Positions 31,600 through 41,376 are shown, counted from the first letter of the stretch. The stretch: 64,000 bases of DNA from Cohnella lupini (GCF_003386205.1 NZ_QRDY01000021.1:31133-95132), one strand, 5' to 3'. Notes: a model not told the origin generated them from the sequence alone. Made by a program: numbers and translations.

Positions 31600-32266
31600 C
31601 CCGCATCGACTGCTTCGTGTATGAGTAAAGCCCTAGCACAGAGTAATAGAAAGGCGAATAATCCTCTCATGACGGACTAATTAATCCAATATTTGGAGCC
31701 GTTTAGACTCGCCAATAACGAGGACGAACGGTTTTTTTCGGCGGAAACACAGTGAAGCGCTTACTTTAATACAAATAATTCTCATAAAGGCGGGTAATTG
31801 GGTAGGTTTAAACTCTCGAAGATGCGCTTTCCTAGGACGCTGGTCTATAGTCCCCTATTTGTCGGAATACTTAGGCTATTTTATCCCCGTCGCTTTCAAC
31901 TTATCTTTAACAATAAATAGTTAATAACCTTTAGTTTACAAGGGAAAAGGTGGATTAGGACGATTTTCCCCGGGAGGGTCTAAAGTCTGAATATTGTAGA
32001 AATTTGGTGAAGCGCTTCCAAGCGATAAAGCGTTCATCGGAAGGTTGGAATTAGCGTGTTTATCAGATGAAAACCGTTATGAAAATGAGCAGGAATGTCT
32101 AAGCGAGTCCATGTCTTTATTCCCTCATGAATTTCCACTTTCTATGTCATACTTAAGTCAAATCAAATATCGCTATCATTAAAACCTCCTAATATGAGTT
32201 GTATTCTATGTCGAGTTGTTGCAAGCTAGACTTGTCAAAGAAGAAGTCGAGGATTGGAGGAGATCT
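31600..32266. other. Long regulatory region ahead of the EPS genes
   Basis: About 670 bases, no convincing gene. It holds the terminator at 31699-31738 and two copies of TGAAGCGCT (31753-31761 and 32008-32016), both followed by TTAC or TTCC. A third copy is at 32691-32699 ahead of the Wzz gene. The stretch 31880-31990 is AT-rich. No riboswitch class could be recognised. Probably the promoter/leader region of the EPS operon. Confidence 0.5.
31699..31738 (+). terminator. Terminator after ywqE
   Basis: CCGTT/AACGG outer and CTCG/CGAG inner stem with a CCAATAA loop, followed by seven T, about 100 bases after the phosphatase stop. Confidence 0.7.
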
Positions 32267-32572
32267 ATGATGAACGTTTCGAATCGGGAGCAGAAGCAAG
32301 CCAGGCTGAGGCAATTTTTGAAAATACTATCGGAGGATCCTTCTCTAATCAATCGCGATGGAGGAAGGCTAGAGGATTCATGGTCCTTATCGGAGCTTCT
32401 TTTGTTTACCGGTTATTCGCCCCGGAACGAGCCCGTGGATGTCGCCGAGTTAGTGTCTCTGCTCTTGAAGAAGCTGGGATTGGAATGCGGCTCGGAGGAT
32501 ATGATGGATTACGTCATGAATGGGGGGACCGTTGACGACTTCATGAGTGTCGGCAGGCAAGAGTCGACATAA
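32267..32572 (+). CDS. Unknown 101-residue protein at head of EPS operon
   Basis: ATG 32267 behind GGAGGAG; a second ATG follows directly. Soluble, helical, acidic: REQKQARLRQFLKILSEDPSLIN, DSWSLSELLLFTGYSPRNEPVDVAELVSLLLKKLG, then a short tail. No family recognised. The position just before the chain-length regulator suggests a regulatory or accessory role in EPS, which is inference only. Confidence 0.6.
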   Translation: MMNVSNREQKQARLRQFLKILSEDPSLINRDGGRLEDSWSLSELLLFTGYSPRNEPVDVAELVSLLLKKLGLECGSEDMMDYVMNGGTVDDFMSVGRQEST

Positions 32573-32821
32573 TGTGAATCCAAATTTCGTTAGAACGGTT
32601 GAGGTTAGGGATAACCGCTCCCTGATAGTTCGCGAAACGAATAAATTAATACGCAAATTATTCATTAGGAGCATTTCGTGCAGATAGTCATGAAGCGCTC
32701 CTAGTGAATCAATTTTAGACTACTGGTCGCGTTTTGAATAATAAATTAACCAAATTGATTCATTATGAATATGTTTGTGCGCTCGGCGATGAGACGGCAA
32801 ACGAGTATCGGAGGAGACGAT

Positions 32822-33577
32822 TTGGAACTCAAACAATATTGGATCATCGTCAAGAGAAGACTTCTGTTGATTGCTTTAATTATTATCGTAAGCTGCCTAA
32901 GCATCGGTATCTATTCTTACTACTTCATTAAGCCCCAGTACTCCGCATCCGCGAAGCTAATCGTCAATCAGTACAAAGACAGCAGCGCGTTGCTTCCGAG
33001 CATCGACCTTGGTTCCATCAACTCTACGATTGGACTTATCAAAACCTATAAAGAAATTATCAGAACGCCGCGAATCATGAAAAAAGTCGTCGAAGAGTAT
33101 CCGGAGCTGAACATGTCTTACGGGGAGTTGATCGGCAAGGTCAGCGTAAGCTCGGTGAACGAGACGCAGGTCATGTCCATCTCCGTCCGGGACGATTCTT
33201 ACGAGAAAGCGGCTAAGATAGCGAATGCCGTCGCCCTCGTTTTTCAGAAAATGGTCCCTGGATTGATGAAGGTAGACAACGTGTCCGTGTTGGATTTTAC
33301 CGATCCGAAGGAAAACCATGGACCTGTGGCTCCGAATCCGAAGCTGAATATTGCGGTCGCGTTCTTGCTGGCCTTGATGATGGGAGTAGGAATCGCGTTC
33401 TTGCTGGATTATTTGGATGACACGATCAAGTCCGAGGAAGATATCGAAACGTTGCTCGGGGTACCGGTGCTGACTTCGATACCGAAGTTCAGGGAAAGCG
33501 ATTCGACGGATCGAGGGAACAAAGTCGCATCAACCAAGAAGCTAGGGAGGGAAAGCCATGTCTCGCTTGATTCCTAA
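32822..33577 (+). CDS. Wzz-type chain-length / BY-kinase activator (CapA/YwqC-like)
   Basis: 251 residues from TTG 32822 behind GGAGGAG (an ATG at 32765 has no site). Wzz topology: N-terminal span (RRLLLIALIIIVSCLSIGIYSYYF), extracellular domain, C-terminal span (LNIAVAFLLALMMGVGIAFLLDYL), preceded by the Pro-rich PVAPNPKLN. The cytoplasmic tail (DDTIKSEEDIETLLGVPVLTSIPK) normally activates the partner kinase. It overlaps the kinase gene by 20 bases. Sets polymer length with the kinase. Confidence 0.9.
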   Translation: MELKQYWIIVKRRLLLIALIIIVSCLSIGIYSYYFIKPQYSASAKLIVNQYKDSSALLPSIDLGSINSTIGLIKTYKEIIRTPRIMKKVVEEYPELNMSYGELIGKVSVSSVNETQVMSISVRDDSYEKAAKIANAVALVFQKMVPGLMKVDNVSVLDFTDPKENHGPVAPNPKLNIAVAFLLALMMGVGIAFLLDYLDDTIKSEEDIETLLGVPVLTSIPKFRESDSTDRGNKVASTKKLGRESHVSLDS

Positions 33578-34250
33578 ATGGAGCCTGATAACGGAGAAGA
33601 ATCCGAAATCCCCGATTTCCGAGGGGTACCGGATGCTGAGGACGAATATCGAGTATTCTTCGATTGATCAAACGATGCAAGTCATCATGGTTACCTCGTC
33701 CCAACCTAGCGAAGGAAAGAGCACGACGTGCGCGAATATGGCCGTCGCGTTCGCTCAAACTAACAAGCGGGTGCTGCTGATTGACGCGGATTTGCGAAAG
33801 CCCACGCAGCACCGGATATTCGGAACGTCCAATCGGTTCGGATTAACGACCGCCTTGTTCCAACAGAAGGATTTGCGGGACGTTACCCATCACACGAACA
33901 CGGAAAATCTTTCGCTTATTCCGTCGGGGCCGACTCCGCCGAATCCTTCAGAGCTCCTTTCTTCGAAGAGGATGGCCGGACTGATGGAGACGATCAAGGG
34001 GTTGTACGACGTGATCATCATCGATACACCGCCGATCCTATTCGTTACGGATGCCCAGATCGTAGCTGCTCAAAGCGACGGCGTCGTTCTGGTCATCGAC
34101 TCGGGCAAGGTAAAGAAAGACGTCGCGCTTAAATCGAAAGCTTCGATCGACCACGTGAAAGCCAGATTGATCGGAGTCGTTCTGAACAACGTCAGTCGGA
34201 AGAAGTCCGACTCCTATTACTACTATTACGGAGAGAAGAACGAAGCCTAA
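33558..34250 (+). CDS. ywqD: Bacterial tyrosine kinase (CapB/YwqD-like)
   Basis: 230 residues. BY-kinase with Walker A SSQPSEGKST (47-56), Walker A' LLIDADLRKP, Walker B VIIIDTPP, and a C-terminal tyrosine cluster (SDSYYYYYGE), the autophosphorylation sites. With the upstream Wzz-like adaptor and the PHP phosphatase it forms the usual control circuit of capsule and EPS export. The phosphorylated form may also act on ugd and the initiating transferase, as known for B. subtilis relatives. Confidence 0.93.
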   Translation: MSRLIPKWSLITEKNPKSPISEGYRMLRTNIEYSSIDQTMQVIMVTSSQPSEGKSTTCANMAVAFAQTNKRVLLIDADLRKPTQHRIFGTSNRFGLTTALFQQKDLRDVTHHTNTENLSLIPSGPTPPNPSELLSSKRMAGLMETIKGLYDVIIIDTPPILFVTDAQIVAAQSDGVVLVIDSGKVKKDVALKSKASIDHVKARLIGVVLNNVSRKKSDSYYYYYGEKNEA

Positions 34251-34447
34251 CGAATGCTCGAACGATGACATAACGCGATTAATTTTAGGTAATGTCTCCT
34301 GCACCTCTATCACCGGAGGCACTCGGTCATGCTGTGGGTCAGCCGACCTTAGACGTAAATCGTCAAGGGTATGACGTGAGGTGGGGTTCGATGCCCTATG
34401 GTAGTTCTTGATTCATATATAAAAAAACAGGATAGGGTGAAATCATA

Positions 34448-35356
34448 ATGGTGGACAAAGTGAGAAAAGCGATTATCCCCGCCGCGGGACTCGGTACACG
34501 GTTTTTGCCGGCAACGAAAGCGATGCCGAAAGAAATGCTTCCCATTCTTGATAAGCCGACCATTCAGTACATCGTGGAGGAAGCGATCGAATCGGGAGTG
34601 GAAGATATCATCGTCGTTACCGGTAAAGGAAAGCGGGCGATCGAGGACCACTTCGATATCGCGTTCGAGCTCGAGCACATTTTAGAGGAAAAAGGCAAAT
34701 TCGAAATTTTGGAGAAGGTTCGCAAATCCTCGAACGTTAATCTTCATTACATTCGGCAGAAAGAAGCGAAAGGTCTGGGGCATGCCGTATGGTGCGCTCG
34801 CAATTTCATCGGAAACGAGCCGTTCGCGGTGCTTCTCGGCGATGACATCGTAGAGGCCGACGTTCCTTGCACGAGACAATTGATAGAGCAGTATGAGCGA
34901 ACCGGAAAGTCGGTTATCGGCGTTCAGATGGTCGGAGTAGATCAAACCCATCGCTATGGGATCGTGGATCCGGGCGAGAGGGTGGACAATCTGTACCGGG
35001 TGAACAACTTCGTGGAGAAGCCGGCTAAGGGCCAGGCGCCTTCTAATCTAGCGATTATGGGACGTTACGTCCTGACTCCCGACATCTTCGAATACTTAGG
35101 TAGGCACGAACGCGGAGCCGGCGGAGAAATTCAATTGACGGACGCCATTCAGAAGCTGAACGCGGATAAAGGCGTTTACGTCTACGATTTTCAAGGAACC
35201 CGTTACGATGTGGGCGAGCAGCTCGGCTTTATCATGACGACGATCGATTTCGCCCTTCGGAGCAATGATTTAAGACACCAGCTTCTAGCCGAACTGGGAG
35301 AAATCATGGAGCGCGAGCTCGGAAAACAATTGATAGCAGGAAGGAGTGAGCGATAA
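34448..35356 (+). CDS. galU: UTP-glucose-1-phosphate uridylyltransferase
   Basis: 302 residues. Makes UDP-glucose from UTP and glucose 1-phosphate. Signatures: KAIIPAAGLGTRFLPATKAMPKEMLPI, then DKPTIQYIVEEA, VLLGDDIV, NFVEKPAKGQAPSNLAIMGRY and GGEIQLTDAI. The UDP-glucose serves the EPS polymer directly and is the substrate of Ugd encoded downstream. About 197 bases separate it from the kinase gene with no recognised element. Its TAA overlaps the next ATG. Confidence 0.96.
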   Translation: MVDKVRKAIIPAAGLGTRFLPATKAMPKEMLPILDKPTIQYIVEEAIESGVEDIIVVTGKGKRAIEDHFDIAFELEHILEEKGKFEILEKVRKSSNVNLHYIRQKEAKGLGHAVWCARNFIGNEPFAVLLGDDIVEADVPCTRQLIEQYERTGKSVIGVQMVGVDQTHRYGIVDPGERVDNLYRVNNFVEKPAKGQAPSNLAIMGRYVLTPDIFEYLGRHERGAGGEIQLTDAIQKLNADKGVYVYDFQGTRYDVGEQLGFIMTTIDFALRSNDLRHQLLAELGEIMERELGKQLIAGRSER

Positions 35357-36051
35357 TGACTCCACAATACAGAGATGAAGCGGTGGTGGGTGTTGCTGAT
35401 TATTACGCGAATACAGCGGCGGAACAAGCGGATAGTCGCAAGGTTTCCCTGTATTCTGTGCTCAAACGCACGGTAGATATTTTAGGCGCTTCATTCGGAT
35501 TGATCGTACTTAGTCCCCTTTTCCTCATCGTCGCGATCATGATTAAGCTGGAGGATCCCAAAGGCCCCGTCTTCTTCTCCCAGATGAGAATAGGCAAGGA
35601 CGAGAAGCCGTTCCGGATATACAAATTCCGTTCGATGTGCGCGGATGCGGAAGCCAAGCTGAAGGATGTTATGGACCGTAACTTTCTAAGCGGCGCCATG
35701 TTCAAGATCAAAGACGATCCTCGAATTACGAAAGTAGGCAAGTTCATTCGCAAGACTAGCATCGACGAGTTGCCCCAATTCCTCAACGTGCTCATTGGAA
35801 ATATGTCGTTGGTAGGACCAAGGCCTTCTTCGAAGATGGAAGTAGATGATTACACAAGCTACGACAAGAAGCGATTATCCGCGACTCCGGGGTGCACGGG
35901 GCTGTGGCAGGTCAGCGGAAGAAACAACATCGGCTTCAAGGAAATGGTCGAGCTGGACATCTCGTATATCAAGAAGAAATCGATCTTGTTCGATATCAAG
36001 ATCATGCTGAAAACGGTGGTCATTATCTTTAACTCGAGGGGCGCATCCTAA
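35356..36051 (+). CDS. Initiating sugar-1-phosphate transferase (monotopic PGT)
   Basis: 231 residues, the minimal form without the four-span N-terminal domain of WbaP types. One membrane segment (VDILGASFGLIVLSPLFLIVAIMIKL), then the catalytic core with FFSQMRIGKDEKPFRIYKFRSM, the DE dyad region (RKTSIDELPQFLNVLIGNMSLVGPRP) and CTGLWQVSGRNN. It loads the first sugar phosphate onto undecaprenyl phosphate. The AAGGAGTGAG site lies in the galU end; coupled by a TAATG overlap. Confidence 0.93.
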   Translation: MTPQYRDEAVVGVADYYANTAAEQADSRKVSLYSVLKRTVDILGASFGLIVLSPLFLIVAIMIKLEDPKGPVFFSQMRIGKDEKPFRIYKFRSMCADAEAKLKDVMDRNFLSGAMFKIKDDPRITKVGKFIRKTSIDELPQFLNVLIGNMSLVGPRPSSKMEVDDYTSYDKKRLSATPGCTGLWQVSGRNNIGFKEMVELDISYIKKKSILFDIKIMLKTVVIIFNSRGAS

Positions 36052-36080
36052 ACAATCTATGAAGAAATGGAGGCGAAGTC

Positions 36081-37196
36081 ATGTCAAAGGTTCTTCATAT
36101 ATCGGAGTTTACTAAGGGCGGCGTGGAAACCCATCTAAATGAAGTTTTGAAGTACCAATCGGATAATCACGATATTTATCTGATGGTATCCGAGCTGAAT
36201 TCCAATCGGGAATCGTTGCAGATCAGCCCCGACAGGCTGTTCATGTATCCCTACAAGAGGAAGCCGTCTTATTTTCTCAGAGCAATGAAGTCGATTCGCA
36301 AGACGGTCAAGGAAATCAATCCGGATATCGTGCATGTCCACGGAACGTTCGCAGGCTTATTCCTGCGAACGTTGTTTTTTGCACGGAGACAGCGCCCCGC
36401 GGTCATCTATTGTTCCCACGGTTGGTCTTTTCTCATGGATACGAAGCCTTGGAAAAGAAAGCTGTTCGCTTGGGTGGAGAAGGTTATGTCGCTTCGGACG
36501 GATTATATCATCAACATTTCGAACTATGAATACGAGATGTCGATGAGCTACGGAATCCCCTCCAACAAATCGGTCGTCGTGTACAACGGAGTATCGGATG
36601 CTGCTCCAAGCTCGAAGGAGCCGTTCGCGGTAGACAAGAAGAAAATCAATTTGCTCTTCGTAGGCCGTTTCGATCGTCAGAAGGGTTTCGACCTGCTGCT
36701 GGAGGTATTCAAGGAGCATCGGTTCACCGACGTCAATCTCTATCTGGTCGGAGATACCGTATTGAAGCAACGCGAATACGAATACCCCGATAACGCGGTT
36801 ATGGTCGGGTGGGTGGACAATTCGGAGATCGACCGTTACATGAAGGCTTGCGACGCCATCGTCGTTCCGTCCCGGTGGGAAGGATTCGGCATCGTAGCGA
36901 TCGAGGCGCTTCGGAACAAGAAGCCCGTCATCGCAAGCAATAGAGGAGCATTGCCGGAGATCATCACGCATGGCGTGAACGGATATGTATTCGATTTCGA
37001 CAACAAGGAAGAGCTGGCGGACATCGTGCGGGCGTTGGACAAAGGCATTCTGGAACAGATGGGACTAGCGGGCGAGAAAATCTTCTACGAGAAGTTCCAT
37101 TCCGACAAGATGAACAAACAAATCGAGAGATTGTACGAAGCCGCCGTGAAGAAGCCGAACGACCGGTACTCCGTATCGATGCAACGATATGTCTAG
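36081..37196 (+). CDS. Glycosyltransferase family 4
   Basis: 371 residues, GT-B fold. N-terminal KGGVETHLNEVL acceptor-side loop, DIVHVHGTFAG, and the donor-binding C-terminal half with LFVGRFDRQKGFDLLLE and the EX7E motif in WEGFGIVAIEAL. Adds a sugar to the lipid-linked repeat unit in the cytoplasm. Sugar specificity is not readable. Its last eight bases overlap the polymerase gene. Confidence 0.9.
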   Translation: MSKVLHISEFTKGGVETHLNEVLKYQSDNHDIYLMVSELNSNRESLQISPDRLFMYPYKRKPSYFLRAMKSIRKTVKEINPDIVHVHGTFAGLFLRTLFFARRQRPAVIYCSHGWSFLMDTKPWKRKLFAWVEKVMSLRTDYIINISNYEYEMSMSYGIPSNKSVVVYNGVSDAAPSSKEPFAVDKKKINLLFVGRFDRQKGFDLLLEVFKEHRFTDVNLYLVGDTVLKQREYEYPDNAVMVGWVDNSEIDRYMKACDAIVVPSRWEGFGIVAIEALRNKKPVIASNRGALPEIITHGVNGYVFDFDNKEELADIVRALDKGILEQMGLAGEKIFYEKFHSDKMNKQIERLYEAAVKKPNDRYSVSMQRYV

Positions 37197-38511
37197 GTTT
37201 CTGCCGCTCTATCTGGTTTTCTTGCTGGTGCTGACCGTCTATCAGGATTTCCCGTTGGTCAACTCGATCGGAGAAATAGGAAGATCGCCCATAATCGTAC
37301 TGTTTCCTCTGTTCATTTTCTGCGAGGTCGCGATGCTGGCGAAGCACAAGAAGGTGATGCTGGCGTCCAAGCTTCAGAAGTATTTGCTCGCCTTTATCGT
37401 TTATTTGAGCTTCGTCAGCATCGTATACGTTCTCTATCAATTCATGCAAGGCAGCTATAGCTTCGGTTCGGAGAATCTGTTGGGTAAAGCGGTCAAAGTA
37501 CTCATCTACTTCGTCGTGATCCTATTCTATATCCGGCATATGCAGCTCGTGTTCTCGCAAATCAAAAGCTTCAAAGTACTATACGGCTGCTTTTTCGCCG
37601 TAGTCACGCTGTTGATTCTCATCATGATCTTGGAGTTAATGAGCATTCCGAACGCGTTATCTTCCTTGCATGCCGGCAGCAATCCCTATTGGAGAGTCAG
37701 GCTGCTAACTTCGGAGAGCAGTACGACGGGCTCCATTGTCGTGGTGTACGCTTCGATTCTTATTTATTTGACCCGGTATTTGAGCGGCTTCGCCAAAGCG
37801 TTATCGATCACCTACGTGTCCGGATTCTTCTTGTTCTACCTGTTCGTAACGGGATCGAAAGGATTCCTGATCGTAAGCTTGCTCACGCTCGTCGTCACGA
37901 TGGTGAAATTCCTGGATTTCAGGAAGAAGAAAAACTTCATCCTGCTGCTTGGCGTCGTATTGGCCATGTATTATTTCATCGCTTATTTCTCGGCGGGACT
38001 GGTCAGCTCGTTCAGCAACGATATCGAGAACTATACGTCTTCGTATACGCGGATGGGGACGATCATCATCTCGTTGGCAACGGTTCTGCACAATCCTTTG
38101 GGCGTCGGCACGGGAGCCTACTTGCTGTATTTCGACAAGTACGTGGACGACTCGATCAACCTGATGTCCAACTTCTACTACAGCACATTCGGCATCAGCC
38201 AGATTAATGCAGGGGAGCTCCTGCAGTATTCGGGTTCGGATGAAAATTTAGGCGTCAAATCGGGTTTTTTCCAGTGGGTGATGTTCGGCGGGATTTTCTC
38301 GGTGGCCTTCTTCTACCTGCTCGCCAAAAATCTAATCGCCAAGGTGAAATCCAGCTCTATTCTGTTTCTGGCCCTTGTCTTTATATTGCTTTCCTTTCTC
38401 TTCATCGCGCTCGAGATTAAGTACGAGGTGTGGCTGCTATTCGCTTTTATAAGCTTCTTCTTAGGTCATAACGAATTCAATCAGTCCAACAGGCAGAGGG
38501 TGGCGAAATGA
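37189..38511 (+). CDS. EPS polymerase (Wzy/O-antigen ligase-like)
   Basis: 440 residues with ten or more hydrophobic segments from the N-terminus on (FLPLYLVFLLVLTVY, SPIIVLFPLFIFCEVAM, VLIYFVVILFY and more) and a large outside loop at about 290-360 (NPLGVGTGAYLLYFDKYVDDS to SDENLGVKSGFFQWVMFGG), the layout of Wzy polymerases. It joins repeat units on the outer membrane face. Low sequence conservation is normal for Wzy. It overlaps both neighbours. Confidence 0.83.
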   Translation: MSRFLPLYLVFLLVLTVYQDFPLVNSIGEIGRSPIIVLFPLFIFCEVAMLAKHKKVMLASKLQKYLLAFIVYLSFVSIVYVLYQFMQGSYSFGSENLLGKAVKVLIYFVVILFYIRHMQLVFSQIKSFKVLYGCFFAVVTLLILIMILELMSIPNALSSLHAGSNPYWRVRLLTSESSTTGSIVVVYASILIYLTRYLSGFAKALSITYVSGFFLFYLFVTGSKGFLIVSLLTLVVTMVKFLDFRKKKNFILLLGVVLAMYYFIAYFSAGLVSSFSNDIENYTSSYTRMGTIIISLATVLHNPLGVGTGAYLLYFDKYVDDSINLMSNFYYSTFGISQINAGELLQYSGSDENLGVKSGFFQWVMFGGIFSVAFFYLLAKNLIAKVKSSSILFLALVFILLSFLFIALEIKYEVWLLFAFISFFLGHNEFNQSNRQRVAK

Positions 38512-39677
38512 AAATACTTATCGTTTGCAGCGATTTCCCCTACCCTGCCGATCACGGCGCAAGGGTCGATACTTGGGGAAGAATCAAGGTTTTGTCCGAG
38601 CTCGGATGGACGATCCACCTCGCGGTTTGCGGGAGAGAAAAGCCTTCCGAGTCGGATTTGGAAGCCGTTAAACCTTATATCGAGCAAGTCAAGCTATGCG
38701 AGCGCAGAAGCAAGCTTTCCGATTTCATGCATTCGACGCCGATGCAAGTTCATTCGAGAACCGAACTTAGGAACGTAGATATCGACGGGGATTACGATTA
38801 CGTGCTGCTCGAAGGCGACTACGTCTATCCGATCTTGGACAATCCGAAGATCCGGCACGACAGCGTCATCCTTCGGGTCCATAACGACGAAGCGGTCTAT
38901 TTCAGGGCGCTGGCGAGAAGCACCAAGAACGTGATCCATAAACTTTACTACCGCATGGAGAGCGACAAATTCGCCAGGCTGCAGAAGAAGATGCTGAAGA
39001 AGGTCGACAAATATTTGTTTATCTCCAGCAAGGAGTATGAATCCTTCCAACGGCGCAATCCGGCCGCCAGAAGCGTTTTTCTGCCGCCGCCGGTCAAGAT
39101 GGGCAATTTTGCCTCGGGCACGTTCCAGAACAAACACGTCGTGTTCATCGGCTCGCTGTTCATGGTTAATAACCGGGAGGCGATTCAATGGTATCTGACC
39201 CATGTGCATCCGCTCATGCGGAAGGAACCGGGCTACAGGTTCATCATTGCCGGCAACAGCAGGAAGATGAGCTTAAGCTGGCTTGACCAATACGATCTGA
39301 CGAACGTTATCGTCCACGATACGCCGAAAAGCTTGGACGACATTTACAAGAACGGGTATTTGTTCGTTAACCCGATGCAGAACGGCGCGGGCGTGAAGCT
39401 GAAGACGATCGAAGCGATTCAGAACGGCTTGCCGGTCATCTCCACCTCGATCGGTTACGAAGGAACGGGGCTCGTGAATAACGAGCACATTCTGATCGCG
39501 GACGAGCCGGAGGAATTTTACCGCAGCATCAAACGATTGTTCGATAATCCTCAAACGGCCAAAGAGCTGGTGGAGTCTTCGCAAAATTTCCTGCGCAAGA
39601 ATTACAACCACAAAGAAGTGCTGAGCGGTTACATCCGTTCGTTAACTCCCATTTATCCAATAAAGCAGGTGCTGTAA
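38508..39677 (+). CDS. Glycosyltransferase (GT4/GT1-like)
   Basis: 389 residues, GT-B type. Starts MKILIVCSDFPYPADHGARVDTWGRIKVLSELG, the typical opening of exopolysaccharide GT4 enzymes. The C-terminal half has VVFIGSLFMVNNREAIQWYL and NPMQNGAGVKLKTIEAIQNGLPVISTSIGYEG, the donor site of the Glyco_trans_1_4 group. ATGA overlap with the polymerase gene. Function in repeat-unit assembly is inferred from context. Confidence 0.87.
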   Translation: MKILIVCSDFPYPADHGARVDTWGRIKVLSELGWTIHLAVCGREKPSESDLEAVKPYIEQVKLCERRSKLSDFMHSTPMQVHSRTELRNVDIDGDYDYVLLEGDYVYPILDNPKIRHDSVILRVHNDEAVYFRALARSTKNVIHKLYYRMESDKFARLQKKMLKKVDKYLFISSKEYESFQRRNPAARSVFLPPPVKMGNFASGTFQNKHVVFIGSLFMVNNREAIQWYLTHVHPLMRKEPGYRFIIAGNSRKMSLSWLDQYDLTNVIVHDTPKSLDDIYKNGYLFVNPMQNGAGVKLKTIEAIQNGLPVISTSIGYEGTGLVNNEHILIADEPEEFYRSIKRLFDNPQTAKELVESSQNFLRKNYNHKEVLSGYIRSLTPIYPIKQVL

Positions 39678-40799
39678 ATGGTCAACGGAAAAACGAACGT
39701 ATTGTTCGTCACCCATGCGGATAAGAAAGGCGGCGCCGAGCAAAGCCTGATCCATTTGATCAACTACTTGGATACGTCGAAATACCGTATTTTCTTGCTG
39801 ACTCCGGACAATGCGGCTTACTTGCCCGAGATCAGGACCGAGTACGAGCATTTTCCGCTTCGGTTGAACAGCATCAAGCAAAAATTCGGCTTCGGTTATC
39901 TGGAGACGCTGATGCGGATCAAGTCATTCGTGAAGAAGAACCGCATCGAGATTATCCATGCCAACGGCTGGAGGGCTCCCTGGTATACGGCGCCGCTTAG
40001 GTGCATGGTGAAGAGCAAGCTGATCTGGCATCACAGGGACCACACGCATTTGCGGATGTTCAATTTCGTGCTGCCCAGGTTTTTCGATCAGGTTATCTGT
40101 ATTTCCCATTTCGTGGCCGGTTCTATTCGAGGTAACAACAAAACGATCATTTACAATGGCGTCGATCCGGAGCTGGTGTTAGGAACGAAGAGCCGAACGC
40201 TGATGGAGGACGATACGCTAATCATCGGTACGTTCGGGCGAATCGTGGAATGGAAGAGATACGACCTCGTCATCGAAGCCGTCAAGAAGCTGGCGGACGA
40301 CAAGAGGTACAACTGGAAGCTGCTCATTGTCGGCGATGCTTCGGTCGACGGCTCGGACGGGTATTACAACGATTTGATCGACAAAGTCAAACGCTACGGC
40401 CTGGAGGAAAACGTCATTTTCTACGGATACAGCGACAAACCCCTCGAAGTCATGAAAGAGTGCGACCTGACGATTAATTTTTCGTTGAACGAGCCGTTCG
40501 GCAGAGTCATCATCGAATCGCTGTTGATGCGAACGCCGGTCATCGTATCCGACTCGGGAGGAGCGCCCGAAATCATCCGCGAGACTAGGGGAGGATTTAT
40601 CGTGAAGGACGGAAACGTCGAGGAGCTGTATCGGACCATACGGAGCGTGTACGACAAGACGGTCGATCATCAAGGGATGTCGAGCCAAGGCTATGCGAGC
40701 GTCATGAACGACTTCAATATGCGGACGATCGCTAAGAAGGTAGAACAAACCTATCATTCGCTCACGGTAATGAAATTGAAATCGGAGACGGCGGGTTGA
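39678..40799 (+). CDS. Glycosyltransferase family 4
   Basis: 373 residues starting directly after the preceding stop. Motifs: HADKKGGAEQSLIHLINYL at the N-terminus, IIHANGWRAPWYTAPL, GTFGRIVEWKRYDLVIEAV, and the EX7E motif in NEPFGRVIIESLLMRTPVIVSDSGGAPEII. GT4 retaining transferase of the EPS repeat unit; donor unknown. Tight spacing on both sides indicates one operon. Confidence 0.9.
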   Translation: MVNGKTNVLFVTHADKKGGAEQSLIHLINYLDTSKYRIFLLTPDNAAYLPEIRTEYEHFPLRLNSIKQKFGFGYLETLMRIKSFVKKNRIEIIHANGWRAPWYTAPLRCMVKSKLIWHHRDHTHLRMFNFVLPRFFDQVICISHFVAGSIRGNNKTIIYNGVDPELVLGTKSRTLMEDDTLIIGTFGRIVEWKRYDLVIEAVKKLADDKRYNWKLLIVGDASVDGSDGYYNDLIDKVKRYGLEENVIFYGYSDKPLEVMKECDLTINFSLNEPFGRVIIESLLMRTPVIVSDSGGAPEIIRETRGGFIVKDGNVEELYRTIRSVYDKTVDHQGMSSQGYASVMNDFNMRTIAKKVEQTYHSLTVMKLKSETAG

Positions 40800-40803
40800 T
40801 CGT

Positions 40804-41376
40804 ATGAGCGTTCATCATAATCAATTGAGTTTCGGCAAGCTGTTGGCCGTCCTTAAGGGCGCGGCGATATTGACGTTGAAGGCCGATTCGGTCGGCAGGC
40901 TCGGCCGGATATCGGGGAAGTTAACGGTGCGGAACAAAGGCAAGTGCATCATCGGACGCAACGTTTCCTTCTATGCGAAGCAATTTCCGTCTTCTATTTC
41001 GGTAGCCAAGGGCGCCAAGCTTTGGGTGGGAGACAACGTATTTTTTAATTACGGCCTCGACATCGGCTGCACGAAGGAAATTCGGATCGGCAGCAATACG
41101 ATTATCGGACCGATGGTGAATATCATCGATTCCAGCTTCCATCCCGTGGATATCGAGGACCGAGCGGAGAGCAAGGAAATTCATATTTCCGGTAACGTCT
41201 GGATCGGTAGAGGCGTCGTCATCTTGCCGGGAGTGACGATCGGACAAAATTCAGTGATCGCGGCCGGGAGCGTAGTCACCCGGGATATTCCGGCGAACGT
41301 GCTGGCCGGAGGAACGCCGGCAAAGGTCATTCGGGAAATCAAAGTACCGAATGATTGGGTCCGCAGGTACAACTGA
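40804..41376 (+). CDS. Left-handed beta-helix O-acetyltransferase
   Basis: 190 residues. Hexapeptide repeats (GRNVSFYAKQ, AKLWVGDNVFFNYGLDIGCTKEIRIGSNTIIGPMVNIID) and the common acceptor-site end (NVWIGRGVVILPGVTIGQNSVIAAGSVVTRDIPANVLAGGTPAKVIR) place it with WcaF/MaA/NodL-like enzymes. Likely puts acetyl groups on an EPS sugar. A catalytic His is seen in SSFHPVD. 45 bases to the next gene. Confidence 0.9.
   Translation: MSVHHNQLSFGKLLAVLKGAAILTLKADSVGRLGRISGKLTVRNKGKCIIGRNVSFYAKQFPSSISVAKGAKLWVGDNVFFNYGLDIGCTKEIRIGSNTIIGPMVNIIDSSFHPVDIEDRAESKEIHISGNVWIGRGVVILPGVTIGQNSVIAAGSVVTRDIPANVLAGGTPAKVIREIKVPNDWVRRYN

Noticed and set aside
31753..31766. Firm assignment of TGAAGCGCTTAC as a CcpA cre site
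   Set aside because: The left arm is one base too short for the consensus and no expression context is known; kept only as a repeated motif.
34251..34447. Riboswitch in the gap before galU
   Set aside because: Some short complementary stretches exist, but no conserved core of a known class could be matched.
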